Source: JANQPA01 sp964628385 | Lineage (GTDB): Bacteria; Bacteroidota; Bacteroidia; Chitinophagales; Saprospiraceae | DNA: 64,000 nucleotides | Direction: 5' to 3' | Assembly: GCA_964628385.1 (NCBI GenBank) | Contig: CAZVOD010000004.1 | Span: forward strand, 1 to 64,000 | In this document: positions 46,823-57,877 of the stretch, piece after piece | Numbering within the stretch: position 1 is the stretch's first letter | How the letters are laid out: each line of letters opens with the position of its first letter | Position numbers and translations under genes: made by a program | The notes under the pieces: model-generated | Seen by the model: only the letters and a program-made list of their open reading frames with translations | Database searches by the model: none | What the model was told of the DNA's origin: nothing

Positions 46823-47233
46823 TTAATATACAGAACACAGTATTTCGCCTCCAATATGTTTTTCTCTTGCTTCCTGCCCCGTGAGTACACCTCTAGAAGT
46901 AGATACAATAAGTGTTCCAAGCCCGTTTATCACTCTAGGCAGATCATCAGCCTTGGAATACTTCCTCAAACCGGGCTTACTAATTCTCTTCAGTTCTCTG
47001 ATCACTGGTTTTTTAGTTTGAATATCATACTTCAATGCGATCTTAATCAGACCGGACCCTCCTTTTCCACCTTCTTCTGTAAATTTATACTTCAAAATAT
47101 AACCCTGATCATAAAGAATTTTCGTTACACCCTTCAATACTTTTGAAGCAGGAATATTAACAACTCGGTGACCTGCCTGCTGAGCATTACGAATTCGGGT
47201 TAAATAATCCGCTATAGGATCTGATACAGCCAT
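46823..47233 (-). CDS. rpsH: 30S ribosomal protein S8
   Basis: A 136-residue S8. The opening SDPIADYLTRIRNAQQAGHR and the C-terminal VSTSRGVLTGQEAREKHIGG are conserved. S8 binds helix 21 of 16S rRNA. In E. coli it also represses the spc operon through rplE; no such site could be confirmed here by eye. Confidence 0.98.
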   Translation of the reverse strand: MAVSDPIADYLTRIRNAQQAGHRVVNIPASKVLKGVTKILYDQGYILKYKFTEEGGKGGSGLIKIALKYDIQTKKPVIRELKRISKPGLRKYSKADDLPRVINGLGTLIVSTSRGVLTGQEAREKHIGGEILCSVY

Positions 47234-47303
47234 TTGTAATGAATTTCGTCAACCGGTTTTCCCAATATAAGGGAACCTGACCAACTATTATTATAAATAT
47301 TTT

Positions 47304-47573
47304 TTACCAACTAGATTTAGTTACTCCAGGGATTTTACCCTCAAGTGCCATTTGACGGAATTTCACGCGGCAAACTCCAAACTGGCGCATATATCCTTTA
47401 GGACGCCCGGTCAGTTTGCATCTGTTGTGCTTTCTGATAGGACTAGAATTTCTGGGTAGCTTATCCAACTCATCCCAACGTCCTTCTTCCTTCAGTTGTT
47501 TTCTTAACTCAGCATACTTAGCCGTTAGTCTTTCTCTCTTTCTTTCTCTGGCGATTACTGATTTACGTGCCAT
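47304..47573 (-). CDS. rpsN: 30S ribosomal protein S14 (zinc-free, long form)
   Basis: An 89-residue S14 starting [20 protein letters not shown], with the C-terminal [20 protein letters not shown]. It is the long form without paired CxxC motifs, so no zinc site. Confidence 0.97.
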   Translation of the reverse strand: MARKSVIARERKRERLTAKYAELRKQLKEEGRWDELDKLPRNSSPIRKHNRCKLTGRPKGYMRQFGVCRVKFRQMALEGKIPGVTKSSW

Positions 47574-47581
47574 AATTATAT

Positions 47582-48139
47582 TTAGTTTTTCTGGTTCTTG
47601 AATGGTAAGCCCATTAGCTTGAGCAGGGCTAAAGCCTCAGCGTCTGTCTTAGCTGTGGTAACAAACGTGATATCCATCCCCTGAATATTACTCACTTTAT
47701 CCAGGTTAATTTCAGGAAAGATAATCTGTTCTGTGATACCAAGGGAGTAATTACCCCTGCCATCAAAACTTTTATCACTAATTCCACGGAAGTCACGCAC
47801 ACGAGGAAGAGCTACGCTGATAAATCGATCCAGGAATTCATACATCTTAATATCTCTCAGGGTCACACGTACTCCAATGGTCATTCCTTCTCTAAGCTTA
47901 AAGTTAGAAACTGCCTTTTTGGCTTTAGTAGGAACAGCCTTTTGACCTGCAATCATGGCCATTTCCTGTAGGGAATTTTCTACCAGCTTTTTATCCTGAG
48001 TAGCTTTCCCAACCCCCTGATTGATACAAATCTTTTGGATGACTGGCACTTCCATAATAGAAGAGTATCCAAACTGCTCAAACAAGGCAGGAATGACTTC
48101 TTCTCTGTATTTTTTCTTAAGTCTTGGTACGTAACTCAT
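47582..48139 (-). CDS. rplE: 50S ribosomal protein L5
   Basis: A 185-residue L5, which binds 5S rRNA and forms part of the central protuberance. [20 protein letters not shown] and [20 protein letters not shown] are family marks. Its start codon overlaps the rplX stop (TAATG), indicating translational coupling. Confidence 0.98.
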   Translation of the reverse strand: MSYVPRLKKKYREEVIPALFEQFGYSSIMEVPVIQKICINQGVGKATQDKKLVENSLQEMAMIAGQKAVPTKAKKAVSNFKLREGMTIGVRVTLRDIKMYEFLDRFISVALPRVRDFRGISDKSFDGRGNYSLGITEQIIFPEINLDKVSNIQGMDITFVTTAKTDAEALALLKLMGLPFKNQKN

Positions 48140-48492
48140 TACTCAATAATTTCTCCTGATTTTTTAGAATAACGCACTATTTTACCTTCTTCCGTTCTCA
48201 TTCTGCCAACACGGGTAGGTTCTCCTGTTTTGGGATCCACCAACATCAAGTTAGAGAGACTAATCGGAGCCGGCTCTTCGATGATACCACCCGGATTATC
48301 TTGAGAAGGTTTAGTATGTTTTTTTACAATATTTACATCCTCAACGATCGCCTTATTTTTTTTGGGCAATACCTCGAGTACTTCGCGTACGCGCTCTCTG
48401 TCTTTGTAAGCCCCGGCGATGACTACTACTTTATCCCCTTTTTTTATTTTCAACTTGGGGGCGAAACGATATTGCTTAATTTTCTTTGACAT
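48139..48492 (-). CDS. rplX: 50S ribosomal protein L24
   Basis: A 117-residue L24, an early assembly protein, with the KOW motif near [20 protein letters not shown] and [20 protein letters not shown]. The stop overlaps the rplE start by one base. Confidence 0.97.
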   Translation of the reverse strand: MSKKIKQYRFAPKLKIKKGDKVVVIAGAYKDRERVREVLEVLPKKNKAIVEDVNIVKKHTKPSQDNPGGIIEEPAPISLSNLMLVDPKTGEPTRVGRMRTEEGKIVRYSKKSGEIIE

Positions 48493-48543
48493 CTTTACTA
48501 TTATTTACAGTCACAAAAACCGACCCTTTCAGAGAGCCATATA

Positions 48544-48912
48544 TTAGAGTACCTCAGGAGCCAGTGAAATAATTCTCATATAGTCGCGCTCGCGTAATTC
48601 TCTTGCCACCGGCCCAAAAATACGAGTACCTCTAGGTTCTTCGGATGCATTTAACAAAACCACCGCGTTATCATCAAAACGAATGTAGGAGCCATCTCTA
48701 CGGCGAATTTCTTTTTTAGTTCTTACAACTACAGCTTTAGTAACAGCGCCTTTCTTGATACCACCACCTGGTGAAGCGTGCTTTACAGTTACTACAATAA
48801 TATCGCCTATTGAGGCATATCTTCTCTTCGACCCACCGAGCACCTTAATACAAAGTACTTCTTTGGCACCACTGTTATCTGCTACGTTAAGTCTAGTCTC
48901 CTGCTGAATCAT
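48544..48912 (-). CDS. rplN: 50S ribosomal protein L14
   Basis: A 122-residue L14. The ATG at 48912 gives [20 protein letters not shown], the normal start; the open frame runs 25 codons further upstream but that stretch is the rpsQ-rplN spacer and the end of rps[24 protein letters not shown] and [20 protein letters not shown] segments are conserved. Confidence 0.97.
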   Translation of the reverse strand: MIQQETRLNVADNSGAKEVLCIKVLGGSKRRYASIGDIIVVTVKHASPGGGIKKGAVTKAVVVRTKKEIRRRDGSYIRFDDNAVVLLNASEEPRGTRIFGPVARELRERDYMRIISLAPEVL

Positions 48913-48970
48913 GGCAATGTGATTGAAAAAGTTAAAAACCAAACAGGACGCCTCGTCCTGATATATAAAT

Positions 48971-49228
48971 TTACTTGGCTCTTTCAAGAATCTCTACAAG
49001 CCTCCAGCGCTTACGCTTACTCAAAGGACGAGTTTCCATGATTCTGACCAAGTCTCCTTCGTTGCATTCGTTCTTTTCATCATGAGCGATGAACTTCCGT
49101 GATTTCTTCACGAACTTACCGTAAATAGGGTGACGTAATCGACGTTCAACAGCTACAGAAATAGTTTTGTCCATTTTAGTACTCCTTACTACGCCTGTCC
49201 TGGTTTTTCTAAGATTTCTTTCTTCCAT
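48971..49228 (-). CDS. rpsQ: 30S ribosomal protein S17
   Basis: An 85-residue S17 with the OB fold. [20 protein letters not shown] and the signature [20 protein letters not shown] are clear. Usual place between rpmC and rplN. Confidence 0.97.
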   Translation of the reverse strand: MEERNLRKTRTGVVRSTKMDKTISVAVERRLRHPIYGKFVKKSRKFIAHDEKNECNEGDLVRIMETRPLSKRKRWRLVEILERAK

Positions 49229-49258
49229 TTGCTTTATTGAATTTAACTACTGCCGTGC

Positions 49259-49528
49259 TTATGAGCGCTTTTGGCGGCGACGTCTTTTACGAATTTTAGA
49301 TCTGTTGTCCAAATCTTCTTTACTCATCTCGCTTATCTCGCGCTTGCGTATTTCTGTCTTTAAACGCGCTACATTTCTGCGAATTCTGCGCAGTACTACC
49401 GGATTGTCAAGCCCTCTAACCGCATGGTCAAATTTGAGCTTCTGATATTGACGCTCCGTATCGTTCATTTCTGCGAGTAAATCTTCATTGGAGAGCTCCT
49501 GTAGCTCTAAAGTTGTTTTTGATGCCAT
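49259..49528 (-). CDS. rpmC: 50S ribosomal protein L29 with basic C-terminal tail
   Basis: An 89-residue L29, longer than the usual 63-70. The two-helix hairpin (LQELSNEDLLAEMNDTERQY, then NPVVLRRIRRNVARLKTEIR) is normal. The extra 20 residues end RSKIRKRRRRQKRS. L29 lies at the polypeptide exit near trigger factor and SRP, so the tail would be near the nascent chain (inference). Confidence 0.96.
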   Translation of the reverse strand: MASKTTLELQELSNEDLLAEMNDTERQYQKLKFDHAVRGLDNPVVLRRIRRNVARLKTEIRKREISEMSKEDLDNRSKIRKRRRRQKRS

Positions 49529-49572
49529 TTTTTCTTAATTTCTAATTGCCTAAACGTTACAACCCCGCTTTC

Positions 49573-49995
49573 CTATTTCCCTACATAATCCGGTCTGAAC
49601 ACAAACTTTGTCTGTACCGGAAGCTTTTGTGCAGCAAGTCTCAATGCTTCCATCGCAATAGCTTCAGAAACACCGTCAATCTCAAAAAGTACCCGTCCTG
49701 GCTTAATTATAGCTACGTAGTGATCCAATGCCCCCTTACCTTTACCCATACGTACCTCCAAAGGCTTCTTCGTAATTGGCTTATCGGGAAAGATGCGAAT
49801 CCATACTTTTCCTTCTCTTTTCATATATCTGTTCATCGCAATACGCGCAGACTCTATCTGTCTGTTAGTAAGACGACCATCATCAAGTGATTTTAGGCCA
49901 AAAGTACCAAAGGATACCCGGTTTCCTCTTTGCGAAATCCCTTTAATCCTCCCCTTCTGCTGCTTTCTATATTTCGTTCTTTTTGGTTGTAACAT
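49573..49995 (-). CDS. rplP: 50S ribosomal protein L16
   Basis: A 140-residue L16, which helps place tRNA in the A and P sites. It opens [20 protein letters not shown] and has [20 protein letters not shown] and [20 protein letters not shown]. Normal length. Confidence 0.98.
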   Translation of the reverse strand: MLQPKRTKYRKQQKGRIKGISQRGNRVSFGTFGLKSLDDGRLTNRQIESARIAMNRYMKREGKVWIRIFPDKPITKKPLEVRMGKGKGALDHYVAIIKPGRVLFEIDGVSEAIAMEALRLAAQKLPVQTKFVFRPDYVGK

Positions 49996-50089
49996 AGCGC
50001 AAAATTTTATCCAAAATGGAATGTAAAAATTTATCTTTTACCCCTTTCCAAAAAAGTTTGGCAAAGGTAAATTAAAATATCTATAAAAA

Positions 50090-50803
50090 CTAACGTTTAC
50101 GCTGGTTTCTTTTGCGGCCACCGCCACCTTTTCCTCTTTCTTTCTTTGGTGCTCCGGTATTTGGATTAAGATCACGTTTTCCGAATACTTCTCCTTTACA
50201 GATCCACACTTTTATACCAATAAGACCGTAGATAGTCAACGCCTCTTTTAGGGAATAATCGATATCGGCCCGGAAAGTATGAAGTGGAGTTCTACCGTCT
50301 TTATATTCTTCAGTACGCGCCATATCGGCACCGTTCAATCTTCCGGCAATTCTAATCTTAACACCTTCAGCTCCAGCACGCATTGTAGACTGGATAGCCA
50401 TTTTGATGGCACGTCTATAGTTAATACGAGCCTCTAGCTGCTTAGCAATAGATTCAGCTACAATGTTAGCATCCAGCTCAGGCTTTCTGATCTCTATGAT
50501 ATTGATCTGAACATCTTTGCTGGTAAGCTTCTTGAGTTCTTCCCGGATTTTGTCTACTTCCTGCCCACCTTTACCAATAATGATACCTGGACGGGAAGTG
50601 TGTATAGTTACGGTGATGCGCTTTAAAGTACGCTCGATGATAATACGAGCAATACCACCCTTTTGAACACGTGCTTGCAAATAATTGCGTATCCTTTCAT
50701 CTTCAACTACCTTATCACCATAGTCATGACCACCAAACCAATTTGATTCCCAACCTCTGATGATACCTAAACGATTTCCTATTGGATTTGTCTTCTGACC
50801 CAT
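50090..50803 (-). CDS. rpsC: 30S ribosomal protein S3
   Basis: A 237-residue S3 at the mRNA entry tunnel. [20 protein letters not shown], the KH domain ([20 protein letters not shown]) and the C-terminal [20 protein letters not shown] are intact. The tail [18 protein letters not shown] is basic. Confidence 0.98.
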   Translation of the reverse strand: MGQKTNPIGNRLGIIRGWESNWFGGHDYGDKVVEDERIRNYLQARVQKGGIARIIIERTLKRITVTIHTSRPGIIIGKGGQEVDKIREELKKLTSKDVQINIIEIRKPELDANIVAESIAKQLEARINYRRAIKMAIQSTMRAGAEGVKIRIAGRLNGADMARTEEYKDGRTPLHTFRADIDYSLKEALTIYGLIGIKVWICKGEVFGKRDLNPNTGAPKKERGKGGGGRKRNQRKR

Positions 50804-50820
50804 ATTCTTAGTTATATATA

Positions 50821-51261
50821 TTAATCTTGTACAGTATTTTCTGTATCCACTTCTGCATTTTCGTTAACATCTTCCGCGTCTACCAAATCTTCGTCCTCTT
50901 CGTCAACGGGCAGCTCCAGAGTATTTTCAACCACTAGCGTAACGTGGCAGGAATGCTTGCGAATTCGGTGTGCCCGACCGTGAGGTGCTGGCCTGAAACG
51001 CTTCAGCATGGGGGCCTGGTCGCAAAAAGCGGTCTGAATGATTAGATCATAATCAGCTGCACTTTCTGTGCCATCTAATTTATCTTCCCAGTTGGCGATA
51101 GCTGATAATAAGAGCTTTTCCAACCATACGGCCGCCTCTTTCTTGGTATATCTCAAAATGCTGAGGGCTTCCTCTACATCCTCACCACGAATAAGGTCGA
51201 CTACCAGACGCATTTTTCTGGCAGACATTGGTACATTTCGAAGTTTTGCTACAGCTTCCAT
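50821..51261 (-). CDS. rplV: 50S ribosomal protein L22 with acidic C-terminus
   Basis: A 146-residue L22, which lines the exit tunnel. The core ([20 protein letters not shown], then [20 protein letters not shown]) is normal. About 30 extra residues form an acidic tail ([20 protein letters not shown]) lacking in E. coli. Confidence 0.97.
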   Translation of the reverse strand: MEAVAKLRNVPMSARKMRLVVDLIRGEDVEEALSILRYTKKEAAVWLEKLLLSAIANWEDKLDGTESAADYDLIIQTAFCDQAPMLKRFRPAPHGRAHRIRKHSCHVTLVVENTLELPVDEEDEDLVDAEDVNENAEVDTENTVQD

Positions 51262-51317
51262 TATAAATATATTTTCGTGCCGTCCTTTTGGGAGGCGGCT
51301 ATGCTATTCTAAAATTA

Positions 51318-51581
51318 CTACTTTCTACCACCGTGACCCTTGAAGCTCCGAGTCTGGGCAAATTCTCCCAATTTGTGACCTACCATGTTTTCAGTAACAT
51401 ACACCGGAATGAAAGTCTTACCGTTGTGTACAGCTATGGTTTCCCCTACCATATCAGGGATGATCATTGAAGAACGGGACCATGTCTTGATTACGGACTT
51501 CTTCTTAGCTTCTTTTGACTTTTCTACCTTTTTCAATAACTTATGAAAAACGTAAGGTCCTTTTTTTAGTGATCTAGGCAT
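51318..51581 (-). CDS. rpsS: 30S ribosomal protein S19
   Basis: An 87-residue S19 starting [20 protein letters not shown], with [20 protein letters not shown] and [14 protein letters not shown] at the end. Normal length; 8 bases after rplB. Confidence 0.98.
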   Translation of the reverse strand: MPRSLKKGPYVFHKLLKKVEKSKEAKKKSVIKTWSRSSMIIPDMVGETIAVHNGKTFIPVYVTENMVGHKLGEFAQTRSFKGHGGRK

Positions 51582-51589
51582 AAGCTATA

Positions 51590-52426
51590 TTATTTTTTCT
51601 TATTGCTCTTTTTTCTGGTGACAATTAATCTATTAGAATTCTTCTTCGGATTCCTCGTCTTCTGGCCTTTAGCCATCTGACCATTTCTTGAACGAGGCAA
51701 ACCACCCGACTGTCTACCTTCACCACCACCCATGGGGTGATCGATCGGGTTCATAGCTACACCACGAATTCTTGGGCGCCTACCCAACCAACGAGAGCGG
51801 CCAGCTTTTGCCGAAACCGTCAGGGCGTGATCCGGGTTGGAGGTCGTTCCGATTGTAGCCTTACACGTTTGCAAGACTCTTCTAACCTCACTGGATGGCA
51901 TTCTAACGATGGCGTATTTTCCTTCACGGCCAACGAGGGTAGCATAAGTACCCGCACTACGAGCTAGAGCAGCACCTCCGCCTGGTTGTAATTCTATGGC
52001 GTGAATGGTAGCCCCCAAAGGAATATTACGCAAGTACATCGCATGCCCCAAATTGGGAGTAGCTTCCTCACCTGACATCACCTCCATACCAACTTTCAAG
52101 CCATCTGGTGCAATGATATATCTTTTTTCTCCGTCGCTATATTCAAGCAAAGCGATGAATGCACTTCTGTTAGGATCATACTCGATTGTTTTTACCGTAG
52201 CAGATATGCCTTCTTTATCTCTTTTGAAGTCAATAACTCTGTAACGACGTTTGTGACCACCTCCGCGGTGACGCACGGTACGCCTACCATCATTATTACG
52301 ACCACCGCTTTTCTTCATTGGCTCCAGAAGGCTTTTTTCTGGCTTACTGGTCGTTACTTCCTCGAATGCATTACCTACTTTGAAACGCATACCGGGAGAT
52401 ACTGGATTATATTTTTTAACTGCCAT
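51590..52426 (-). CDS. rplB: 50S ribosomal protein L2
   Basis: A 278-residue L2, a core protein near the peptidyl-transferase centre. [20 protein letters not shown] and the signature [20 protein letters not shown], which includes the functionally important histidine, are intact. Confidence 0.98.
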   Translation of the reverse strand: MAVKKYNPVSPGMRFKVGNAFEEVTTSKPEKSLLEPMKKSGGRNNDGRRTVRHRGGGHKRRYRVIDFKRDKEGISATVKTIEYDPNRSAFIALLEYSDGEKRYIIAPDGLKVGMEVMSGEEATPNLGHAMYLRNIPLGATIHAIELQPGGGAALARSAGTYATLVGREGKYAIVRMPSSEVRRVLQTCKATIGTTSNPDHALTVSAKAGRSRWLGRRPRIRGVAMNPIDHPMGGGEGRQSGGLPRSRNGQMAKGQKTRNPKKNSNRLIVTRKKSNKKK

Positions 52427-52504
52427 TGCTTACTAATTTCTTACTCTTTAATCAGGTTGCATTTGGGAGATGCAAAAATAGAGCTCTCCGGGCAACTATC
52501 AAAA

Positions 52505-52801
52505 TTATATTTCGCCAAAGAAGTCGATTTCTTCTCCTTCTGTTAACGTAACGATTGCTTTTTTGAAAGACGGCTTACGTCCTTTCACAATGCCCGACTT
52601 AGTAGATCTTACTTTCACTTTAGCAGGCATGATCACCGTATTAATGGAATCTACTGTAACATTGTACATCCCTTCGATAGCCTTCTTGACCTGTATTTTG
52701 TTAGCGTTTTTGGCTACTACAAAAGTATACTGATTCAGGTTATTGGAAAGCATCTCAGACTTTTCCGTAATAAGTGGTTTTATAAGTATTGTCTGTGCCA
52801 T
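52505..52801 (-). CDS. rplW: 50S ribosomal protein L23
   Basis: A 98-residue L23 at the exit-tunnel rim, the docking site for trigger factor and SRP. IKPLITEKSEMLSNNLNQYT and VAKNANKIQVKKAIEGMYNV are family marks. Confidence 0.97.
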   Translation of the reverse strand: MAQTILIKPLITEKSEMLSNNLNQYTFVVAKNANKIQVKKAIEGMYNVTVDSINTVIMPAKVKVRSTKSGIVKGRKPSFKKAIVTLTEGEEIDFFGEI

Positions 52802-52824
52802 CGCTCGAAAATTCTATCAATTCA

Positions 52825-53451
52825 TTAATTAAATGTCTTCACTAATTCAGCTACAGAACCTTCTGACAAAATCAACTTGTTGGCATGAAGAATCTGATAG
52901 GTATTCAACTCACTGGCTTTCATAACCAATGCTTTGGGAATATTGCGAGAAGATAAATAAACTTCTCTTTCGTGCTCAGAAGTAACCAAAATTGACTTCA
53001 GGTTGCTGGCCTCAAGGTTATTCAGGATATTGATATACTCTGATGTCTTGGGCGATTCAAAAGAGAAGTCTTCAACTACGAACAACATACCTTCCGAAAC
53101 CTTACCGGCCAAAGCGGACTTACGGGCAAGACGCTTTACCTTCTTATTCAACTTTTGGGAGTAGTCTCTGGGCTTGGGACCAAAAACTCTACCTCCTCCT
53201 CTGAAGAGTGGGTTTTTGATATCACCAGCACGAGCCGTACCCGTACCTTTCTGGCGCTTCAGCTTCTTGGTAGAACCAGCTACTTCGCCACGTTCCTTTG
53301 ATTTATGTGTGCCCTGGCGTTGATTGGCCAGGTACTGCTTTACAGCAAGGTAAATGGCATGTTCGTTCGGCTCAATACCGAATATGTCATCTGGTAGTTC
53401 TACTGCTCTACCGGTTTTTTCACCTTGAATATTTAATACATCCACTTTCAT
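52825..53451 (-). CDS. rplD: 50S ribosomal protein L4
   Basis: A 208-residue L4. The ATG at 53451 starts [20 protein letters not shown]; a TTG two codons earlier is less likely. [20 protein letters not shown] and [19 protein letters not shown] form the extended loop reaching the exit tunnel. In E. coli L4 also controls the S10 operon; no matching leader is seen here. Confidence 0.97.
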   Translation of the reverse strand: MKVDVLNIQGEKTGRAVELPDDIFGIEPNEHAIYLAVKQYLANQRQGTHKSKERGEVAGSTKKLKRQKGTGTARAGDIKNPLFRGGGRVFGPKPRDYSQKLNKKVKRLARKSALAGKVSEGMLFVVEDFSFESPKTSEYINILNNLEASNLKSILVTSEHEREVYLSSRNIPKALVMKASELNTYQILHANKLILSEGSVAELVKTFN

Positions 53452-53502
53452 CGTCAAGCATTTTTTAAATAAGCATTTCTTGACAAAGCTTACTCAGATA
53501 AT

Positions 53503-54126
53503 TTATTTTTCAATAATTACAAAAGCGCCCTTGTGTCCCGGTATAGCCCCTTGAACTAAGAGGATATTTTTTTCGGGAAAAACTTTTAGCACCTTCAGAT
53601 TTTTGACCTTGATGCGCTTTCCACCGGTACGACCTGCCATGCGCATACCTTTGAACACACGAGCAGGATAAGAAGCCGCACCAATAGATCCGGGAGCACG
53701 TTGACGGTTGTGCTGACCGTGAGTAGCATCATTTACCCCGCGAAAGCCGTGTCTTTTAACAACCCCCTGAAATCCTTTACCTTTAGATGTACCAACTGCA
53801 TTTACAGTATCACCTTCCTGAAAGATTTCTTCTACCTTAACAACATCGCCGATTACTTTTTCCACCAGGTTGAAATCTCTGAATTCAACTACTTTACGCT
53901 TTGGACCTGTTTCTGCTTTTTGGAAATGCCCTTGGAGTGCCTGGGAAGTGTTCTTAGTCTTTGCTTCGCCAAAACCTAGCTGTAGCGCAGCGTATCCGTC
54001 TGTTTCAGCTGTTTTCACTTGAGTAACCACACACGGGCCTGCTTCAACTACAGTACAGGCAATGTACTTACCAGTATTGTCAAAAACACTGGTCATACCA
54101 ATCTTTTTACCGATTAATCCGTTCAT
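53503..54126 (-). CDS. rplC: 50S ribosomal protein L3
   Basis: A 207-residue L3. [20 protein letters not shown] at the start and [20 protein letters not shown] with [20 protein letters not shown] in the loop are conserved. A 132-base gap separates it from rpsJ, the largest gap in the S10 segment. Confidence 0.98.
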   Translation of the reverse strand: MNGLIGKKIGMTSVFDNTGKYIACTVVEAGPCVVTQVKTAETDGYAALQLGFGEAKTKNTSQALQGHFQKAETGPKRKVVEFRDFNLVEKVIGDVVKVEEIFQEGDTVNAVGTSKGKGFQGVVKRHGFRGVNDATHGQHNRQRAPGSIGAASYPARVFKGMRMAGRTGGKRIKVKNLKVLKVFPEKNILLVQGAIPGHKGAFVIIEK

Positions 54127-54258
54127 CCAACAATAATTTTTATCAGCTTTGCTGCATTAATGGAGCGAAAGCTGCACTGTTTCTTTTGTGGTATAGGTAT
54201 TTTAGCCTTTGTATTCAAAGGAAACAGCAATCGAAAAACAGTTACTAAAAAATAGCCG

Positions 54259-54567
54259 TTAGGTCAATTTAACCTGAATGTCAACCCCACTTGGCAATTC
54301 CAGTTTCGATAGGGCATCTACCGTTTTCTGGGTGGGCGTATAAATTTCGATGAGGCGTTTGTGGGTACGCAACTGGAACTGCTCACGAGATTTTTTATTG
54401 ACGTGCGGCGAACGGAGCACGGTAAAAATCTTCTTTTGTGTGGGCAGCGGAATCGGGCCAGTAACAACAGCGCCACTATTCCTCACGGTCTTAACGATCT
54501 TCTCCGTAGACTTGTCTACCAAATTGTGGTCGTAAGAGCGGAGTTTAATCCTAATTTTTTGATTCAT
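54259..54567 (-). CDS. rpsJ: 30S ribosomal protein S10
   Basis: A 102-residue S10 (NusE), a 30S head protein and transcription antitermination partner of Nus[21 protein letters not shown] and [20 protein letters not shown] are conserved. It follows fusA by 84 bases with no tuf gene between, as I know from other Bacteroidota. Confidence 0.98.
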   Translation of the reverse strand: MNQKIRIKLRSYDHNLVDKSTEKIVKTVRNSGAVVTGPIPLPTQKKIFTVLRSPHVNKKSREQFQLRTHKRLIEIYTPTQKTVDALSKLELPSGVDIQVKLT

Positions 54568-54651
54568 GCCAAATTTTAATTAAAACTTTCTTTAAGGAGC
54601 ATCAGCCTTCAACAACTTTATACTGATAGCGCTGATGCCCATTTATTTTAC

Positions 54652-56787
54652 CTAGGCGGTTACATCGCCTTTTGCTTTTTCGATAATTTCTTTTGCAACA
54701 CCTTGTGGCGCCTCTACATAGTGAGAGAACTCCATGGAGGAGGATGCACGACCTGAAGTAATAGTACGCAGTTCAGTTACATAACCGAACATTTCAGATA
54801 ATGGTACTTCTGCCTGGATAGCAACAGCGCCACCTGGGCGAGGATCTTGTCCTTTTGGCAAACCACGGCGACGGTTCAAGTCACCGATAACAGTACCTAC
54901 GAATTCTTCAGGAGTAACAATTTCAAGCTTCATGATAGGCTCCATAATCACAGCACCAGCCTTTGGCGCGGCTATTTTAAACCCTTCCTTTGCGCATAAT
55001 TCAAATGCGATAGGCTTAGAATCGACAGGGTGCATAGAACCATCATAAACACGTACTTTCATGCTATCCATGCTATAACCGGCAAGGATACCATTATCCA
55101 TCATTGCAAGAAAGCCTTCAGTAATAGGCTTTACGTAGTTTTTGTCAATAGAACCACCAACGACATCCCACTTGAATTGGATTCTGGTTTTTCCATTCTT
55201 GAATTCTTCACTTTCCAGGAATTCTTCATCAGCAGGGCCGAGTTCAAATTCCATATCAGCAAACAAACCAGAACCCCCTGACTGCTTCTTCAAGCGCTCG
55301 CGGTGGGTCACGGTGTTAGTTAATGCTTCTTTATAGTTTACTTGTGGCTGCCCTTGAGCAACTTCCACTTTAAATTCTCTTTTCAAACGATCAACGATAA
55401 TCTCCAAGTGGAGCTCACCCATCCCGCTGATAACCGTTTGGTTGGTATCTTCATCGAATCGTACCCGGAAGGTTGGATCTTCTTCTGCTAATTTGGCTAG
55501 TGCCATACCCAACTTGTCCAAATCTTTTTGAGATTTAGGTTCGATGGCCAAGCCGATAACAGGCTCAGGGAATGTCATACTTTCTAGTACGATCGGACTA
55601 TTCACATCACAAATAGTGTCTCCCGTTTTTAAATCTTTGAAACCAACCGCAGCAGCGATATCACCAGCTTCTACACGGTCGATTGGATTTTGCTTGTTAG
55701 AGTGCATCTGGTACAAACGAGAAATACGTTCTTTCTTACCAGAGCGTGTATTGAGAATATAAGATCCTGCATCAAGTGCACCGGAATAAGCACGGAAGAA
55801 TGCCAAACGCCCCACGTATGGGTCAGTAGCTATCTTAAATGCCAACCCTGCAAAAGGGTCTTCTACTGTTGGTCTTCTTAGTACTTCTTCTTCAGTATCT
55901 GGATTAGTACCCTTGATAGCACTGATGTCCATCGGAGAAGGCATGAAAGCACAAACAGCATCAAGTACCGCCTGAACCCCTTTATTCTTAAAGGCTGAAC
56001 CACAGAATACAGGCATTATACTAATATCAATAACGGCTTTTCTAATGGCTGCTCTGATTTGATCAACAGAGATGGAATCTGGATCCTCAAAGAACTGCTC
56101 CATCAATGTGTCGTCGTAAGAAGCTACGGCCTCAAGCAATGCTTCTCTTCTTTCATTTACGTCATCCTGAAGATCCTCAGGGATAGGAATGATTTCATAG
56201 GTCATACCCATATCGTCATCATTCCAAATTCTCGCTTCATTAGTAATCAAGTCAACCACTCCGCGGAAATCTTCTTCTGATCCGATAGGAACTTGCATAG
56301 CAATAGCGTTAGCACCTAACTTCTCCTTGATATCTTCAATTACTGCAAAATAATCAGCCCCCGAACGGTCCATTTTGTTTACAAAACCAAAACGAGGTAC
56401 TTTATATCTATCCATCTGACGGAAAACCGTCTCAGATTGAGGTTCAACACCACTTACCGCACAATAAAGAGCCACAACACCGTCCAGAACACGAAGAGAA
56501 CGCTCTACCTCCACTGTAAAATCCACGTGACCAGGAGTATCAATAATGTTGATAGGATATTCTTGATCTTGCCAAAACCACTTAGTCTTGGTTGCCGCAG
56601 AAGTAATGGTAATACCACGCTCCTGTTCTTGCTCCATCCAGTCCATTGTAGCGGCACCATCGTGTACCTCTCCAATTTTGTGACTGATACCGGTATAGAA
56701 AAGAATACGCTCTGTAGTTGTAGTCTTACCCGCGTCAATGTGGGCAGCAATACCAATATTTCTTGTGAATTTTAAATCTTTTACCAT
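54652..56787 (-). CDS. fusA: Elongation factor G
   Basis: A 711-residue translocation GTPase. The G domain has [20 protein letters not shown], the switch II region [15 protein letters not shown] and NKMDRSGAD. Domains II-V follow, with [20 protein letters not shown] in domain III and the C-terminal [20 protein letters not shown]. Length and motifs are those of canonical EF-G1. Located between rpsG and rpsJ. Confidence 0.98.
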   Translation of the reverse strand: MVKDLKFTRNIGIAAHIDAGKTTTTERILFYTGISHKIGEVHDGAATMDWMEQEQERGITITSAATKTKWFWQDQEYPINIIDTPGHVDFTVEVERSLRVLDGVVALYCAVSGVEPQSETVFRQMDRYKVPRFGFVNKMDRSGADYFAVIEDIKEKLGANAIAMQVPIGSEEDFRGVVDLITNEARIWNDDDMGMTYEIIPIPEDLQDDVNERREALLEAVASYDDTLMEQFFEDPDSISVDQIRAAIRKAVIDISIMPVFCGSAFKNKGVQAVLDAVCAFMPSPMDISAIKGTNPDTEEEVLRRPTVEDPFAGLAFKIATDPYVGRLAFFRAYSGALDAGSYILNTRSGKKERISRLYQMHSNKQNPIDRVEAGDIAAAVGFKDLKTGDTICDVNSPIVLESMTFPEPVIGLAIEPKSQKDLDKLGMALAKLAEEDPTFRVRFDEDTNQTVISGMGELHLEIIVDRLKREFKVEVAQGQPQVNYKEALTNTVTHRERLKKQSGGSGLFADMEFELGPADEEFLESEEFKNGKTRIQFKWDVVGGSIDKNYVKPITEGFLAMMDNGILAGYSMDSMKVRVYDGSMHPVDSKPIAFELCAKEGFKIAAPKAGAVIMEPIMKLEIVTPEEFVGTVIGDLNRRRGLPKGQDPRPGGAVAIQAEVPLSEMFGYVTELRTITSGRASSSMEFSHYVEAPQGVAKEIIEKAKGDVTA

Positions 56788-56835
56788 GGCTAATTCTCGA
56801 AAGAGATTTTAAATAAAATAAATATGTGATACAGT

Positions 56836-57303
56836 TTAAACCTTAAAGTGAGCAAAAGCGCGATTGGATTCAGCCATTCTGTGCGTATCTTCTTTTCTCT
56901 TTACCGCGCCGCCTTCACCTTTACTAGCTGCAAGCAACTCTGCTGACATTTTTTCAGCCATTCCTTTTCCACTGCGCTGGCGAGCGAACTTTATTAACCA
57001 CTTCATTCCTATTGAAATACGTCTTTTGGCACGTATCTCTGTTGGAATCTGGAAGGTTGCACCACCGATACGACGGCTTCTTACCTCAACAGCTGGCATG
57101 GCATTGTTCAAAGCCTTTTTGAAAATGGCATGTTCATCTGCTTTTGTTTTCTCCTTAATCTTATCCATAGCATCATAAAAGATAGCAAATGCTACAGACT
57201 TTTTCCCATCCATCATCATCATGTTCACAAACTGTGTAACTACTGTATCCCCGTAACGTGGATCGGGATTTATGATTCGAACTTTTGGTTTTCTTTTCCT
57301 CAT
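56836..57303 (-). CDS. rpsG: 30S ribosomal protein S7
   Basis: A 155-residue S7, nucleator of 30S head assembly. The opening is MRKRKPKVRIINPDPRYGDT, then VEVRSRRIGGATFQIPTEIR and the C-terminal AESNRAFAHFKV. Normal length. Confidence 0.98.
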   Translation of the reverse strand: MRKRKPKVRIINPDPRYGDTVVTQFVNMMMMDGKKSVAFAIFYDAMDKIKEKTKADEHAIFKKALNNAMPAVEVRSRRIGGATFQIPTEIRAKRRISIGMKWLIKFARQRSGKGMAEKMSAELLAASKGEGGAVKRKEDTHRMAESNRAFAHFKV

Positions 57304-57328
57304 TGCCGCTTTGAATTACAGTTTTAAA

Positions 57329-57703
57329 TTACTTTTTAGGACGTTTGGTACCATATTTGGATCGACTCACCTTGCGGTCATTCACACCAGCTGTATCCAG
57401 TGCACCACGAACGATAGTGTATCTCACCCCTGGTAAATCCTTCACACGACCTCCACGGATCAATACGATAGAGTGTTCCTGAAGGTTGTGTCCTTCTCCG
57501 GGTATGTATGCGATAACTTCGATACCATTAGTTAAACGTACCTTGGCTACCTTACGCAAAGCCGAGTTCGGCTTCTTTGGTGTAGTTGTATAAACTCTTG
57601 TACACACCCCTCTTTTTTGCGGACATGCATCAAGGGCACGTGATTTACTCTTTTCTATAACTTTTGTCCGTCCCTTTCGTACAAGTTGATTAATCGTAGG
57701 CAT
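57329..57703 (-). CDS. rpsL: 30S ribosomal protein S12
   Basis: A 124-residue S12 of the decoding centre. [40 protein letters not shown] and [20 protein letters not shown] are conserved. The lysines at the two classic streptomycin-resistance sites (TPKKPN and the [11 protein letters not shown] region) are wild-type-like. It is the first gene of the supercluster. Confidence 0.98.
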   Translation of the reverse strand: MPTINQLVRKGRTKVIEKSKSRALDACPQKRGVCTRVYTTTPKKPNSALRKVAKVRLTNGIEVIAYIPGEGHNLQEHSIVLIRGGRVKDLPGVRYTIVRGALDTAGVNDRKVSRSKYGTKRPKK

Positions 57704-57777
57704 AGAAAGCTTTTTAAAAAAACATATACTATTGCTTTTCCAGGGGTTTTACTACACACCCTCCTCGAAAGCGATTG

Positions 57778-57809
57778 CAAAGATACTTTTTCTATACCTT
57801 AATTCCAAA
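57778..57809 (-). promoter_or_regulatory. Promoter of the ribosomal supercluster (rpsL)
   Basis: On the minus strand TTTG (57809-57806) is followed after 20 bases by TATCTTTG (57785-57778), a perfect TAnnTTTG box. The expected start is about 57771, giving a leader of about 70 bases to rpsL. Confidence 0.7.
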
Positions 57810-57859
57810 AAAAGATTAAACCTTTTAATGAATTACCTATAGGATAAAAATATAGAAAT

Positions 57860-57877
57860 AAACATCAAGTGATGTTT
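57860..57877. promoter_or_regulatory. Perfect inverted repeat upstream of the REC-AraC regulator
   Basis: AAACATCA and TGATGTTT flank a 2-base AG spacer. The dyad lies about 200 bases upstream of the regulator start and about 50 upstream of the rpsL -33 element. It could be an operator, for instance for autoregulation; nothing in the sequence proves it. Confidence 0.35.
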
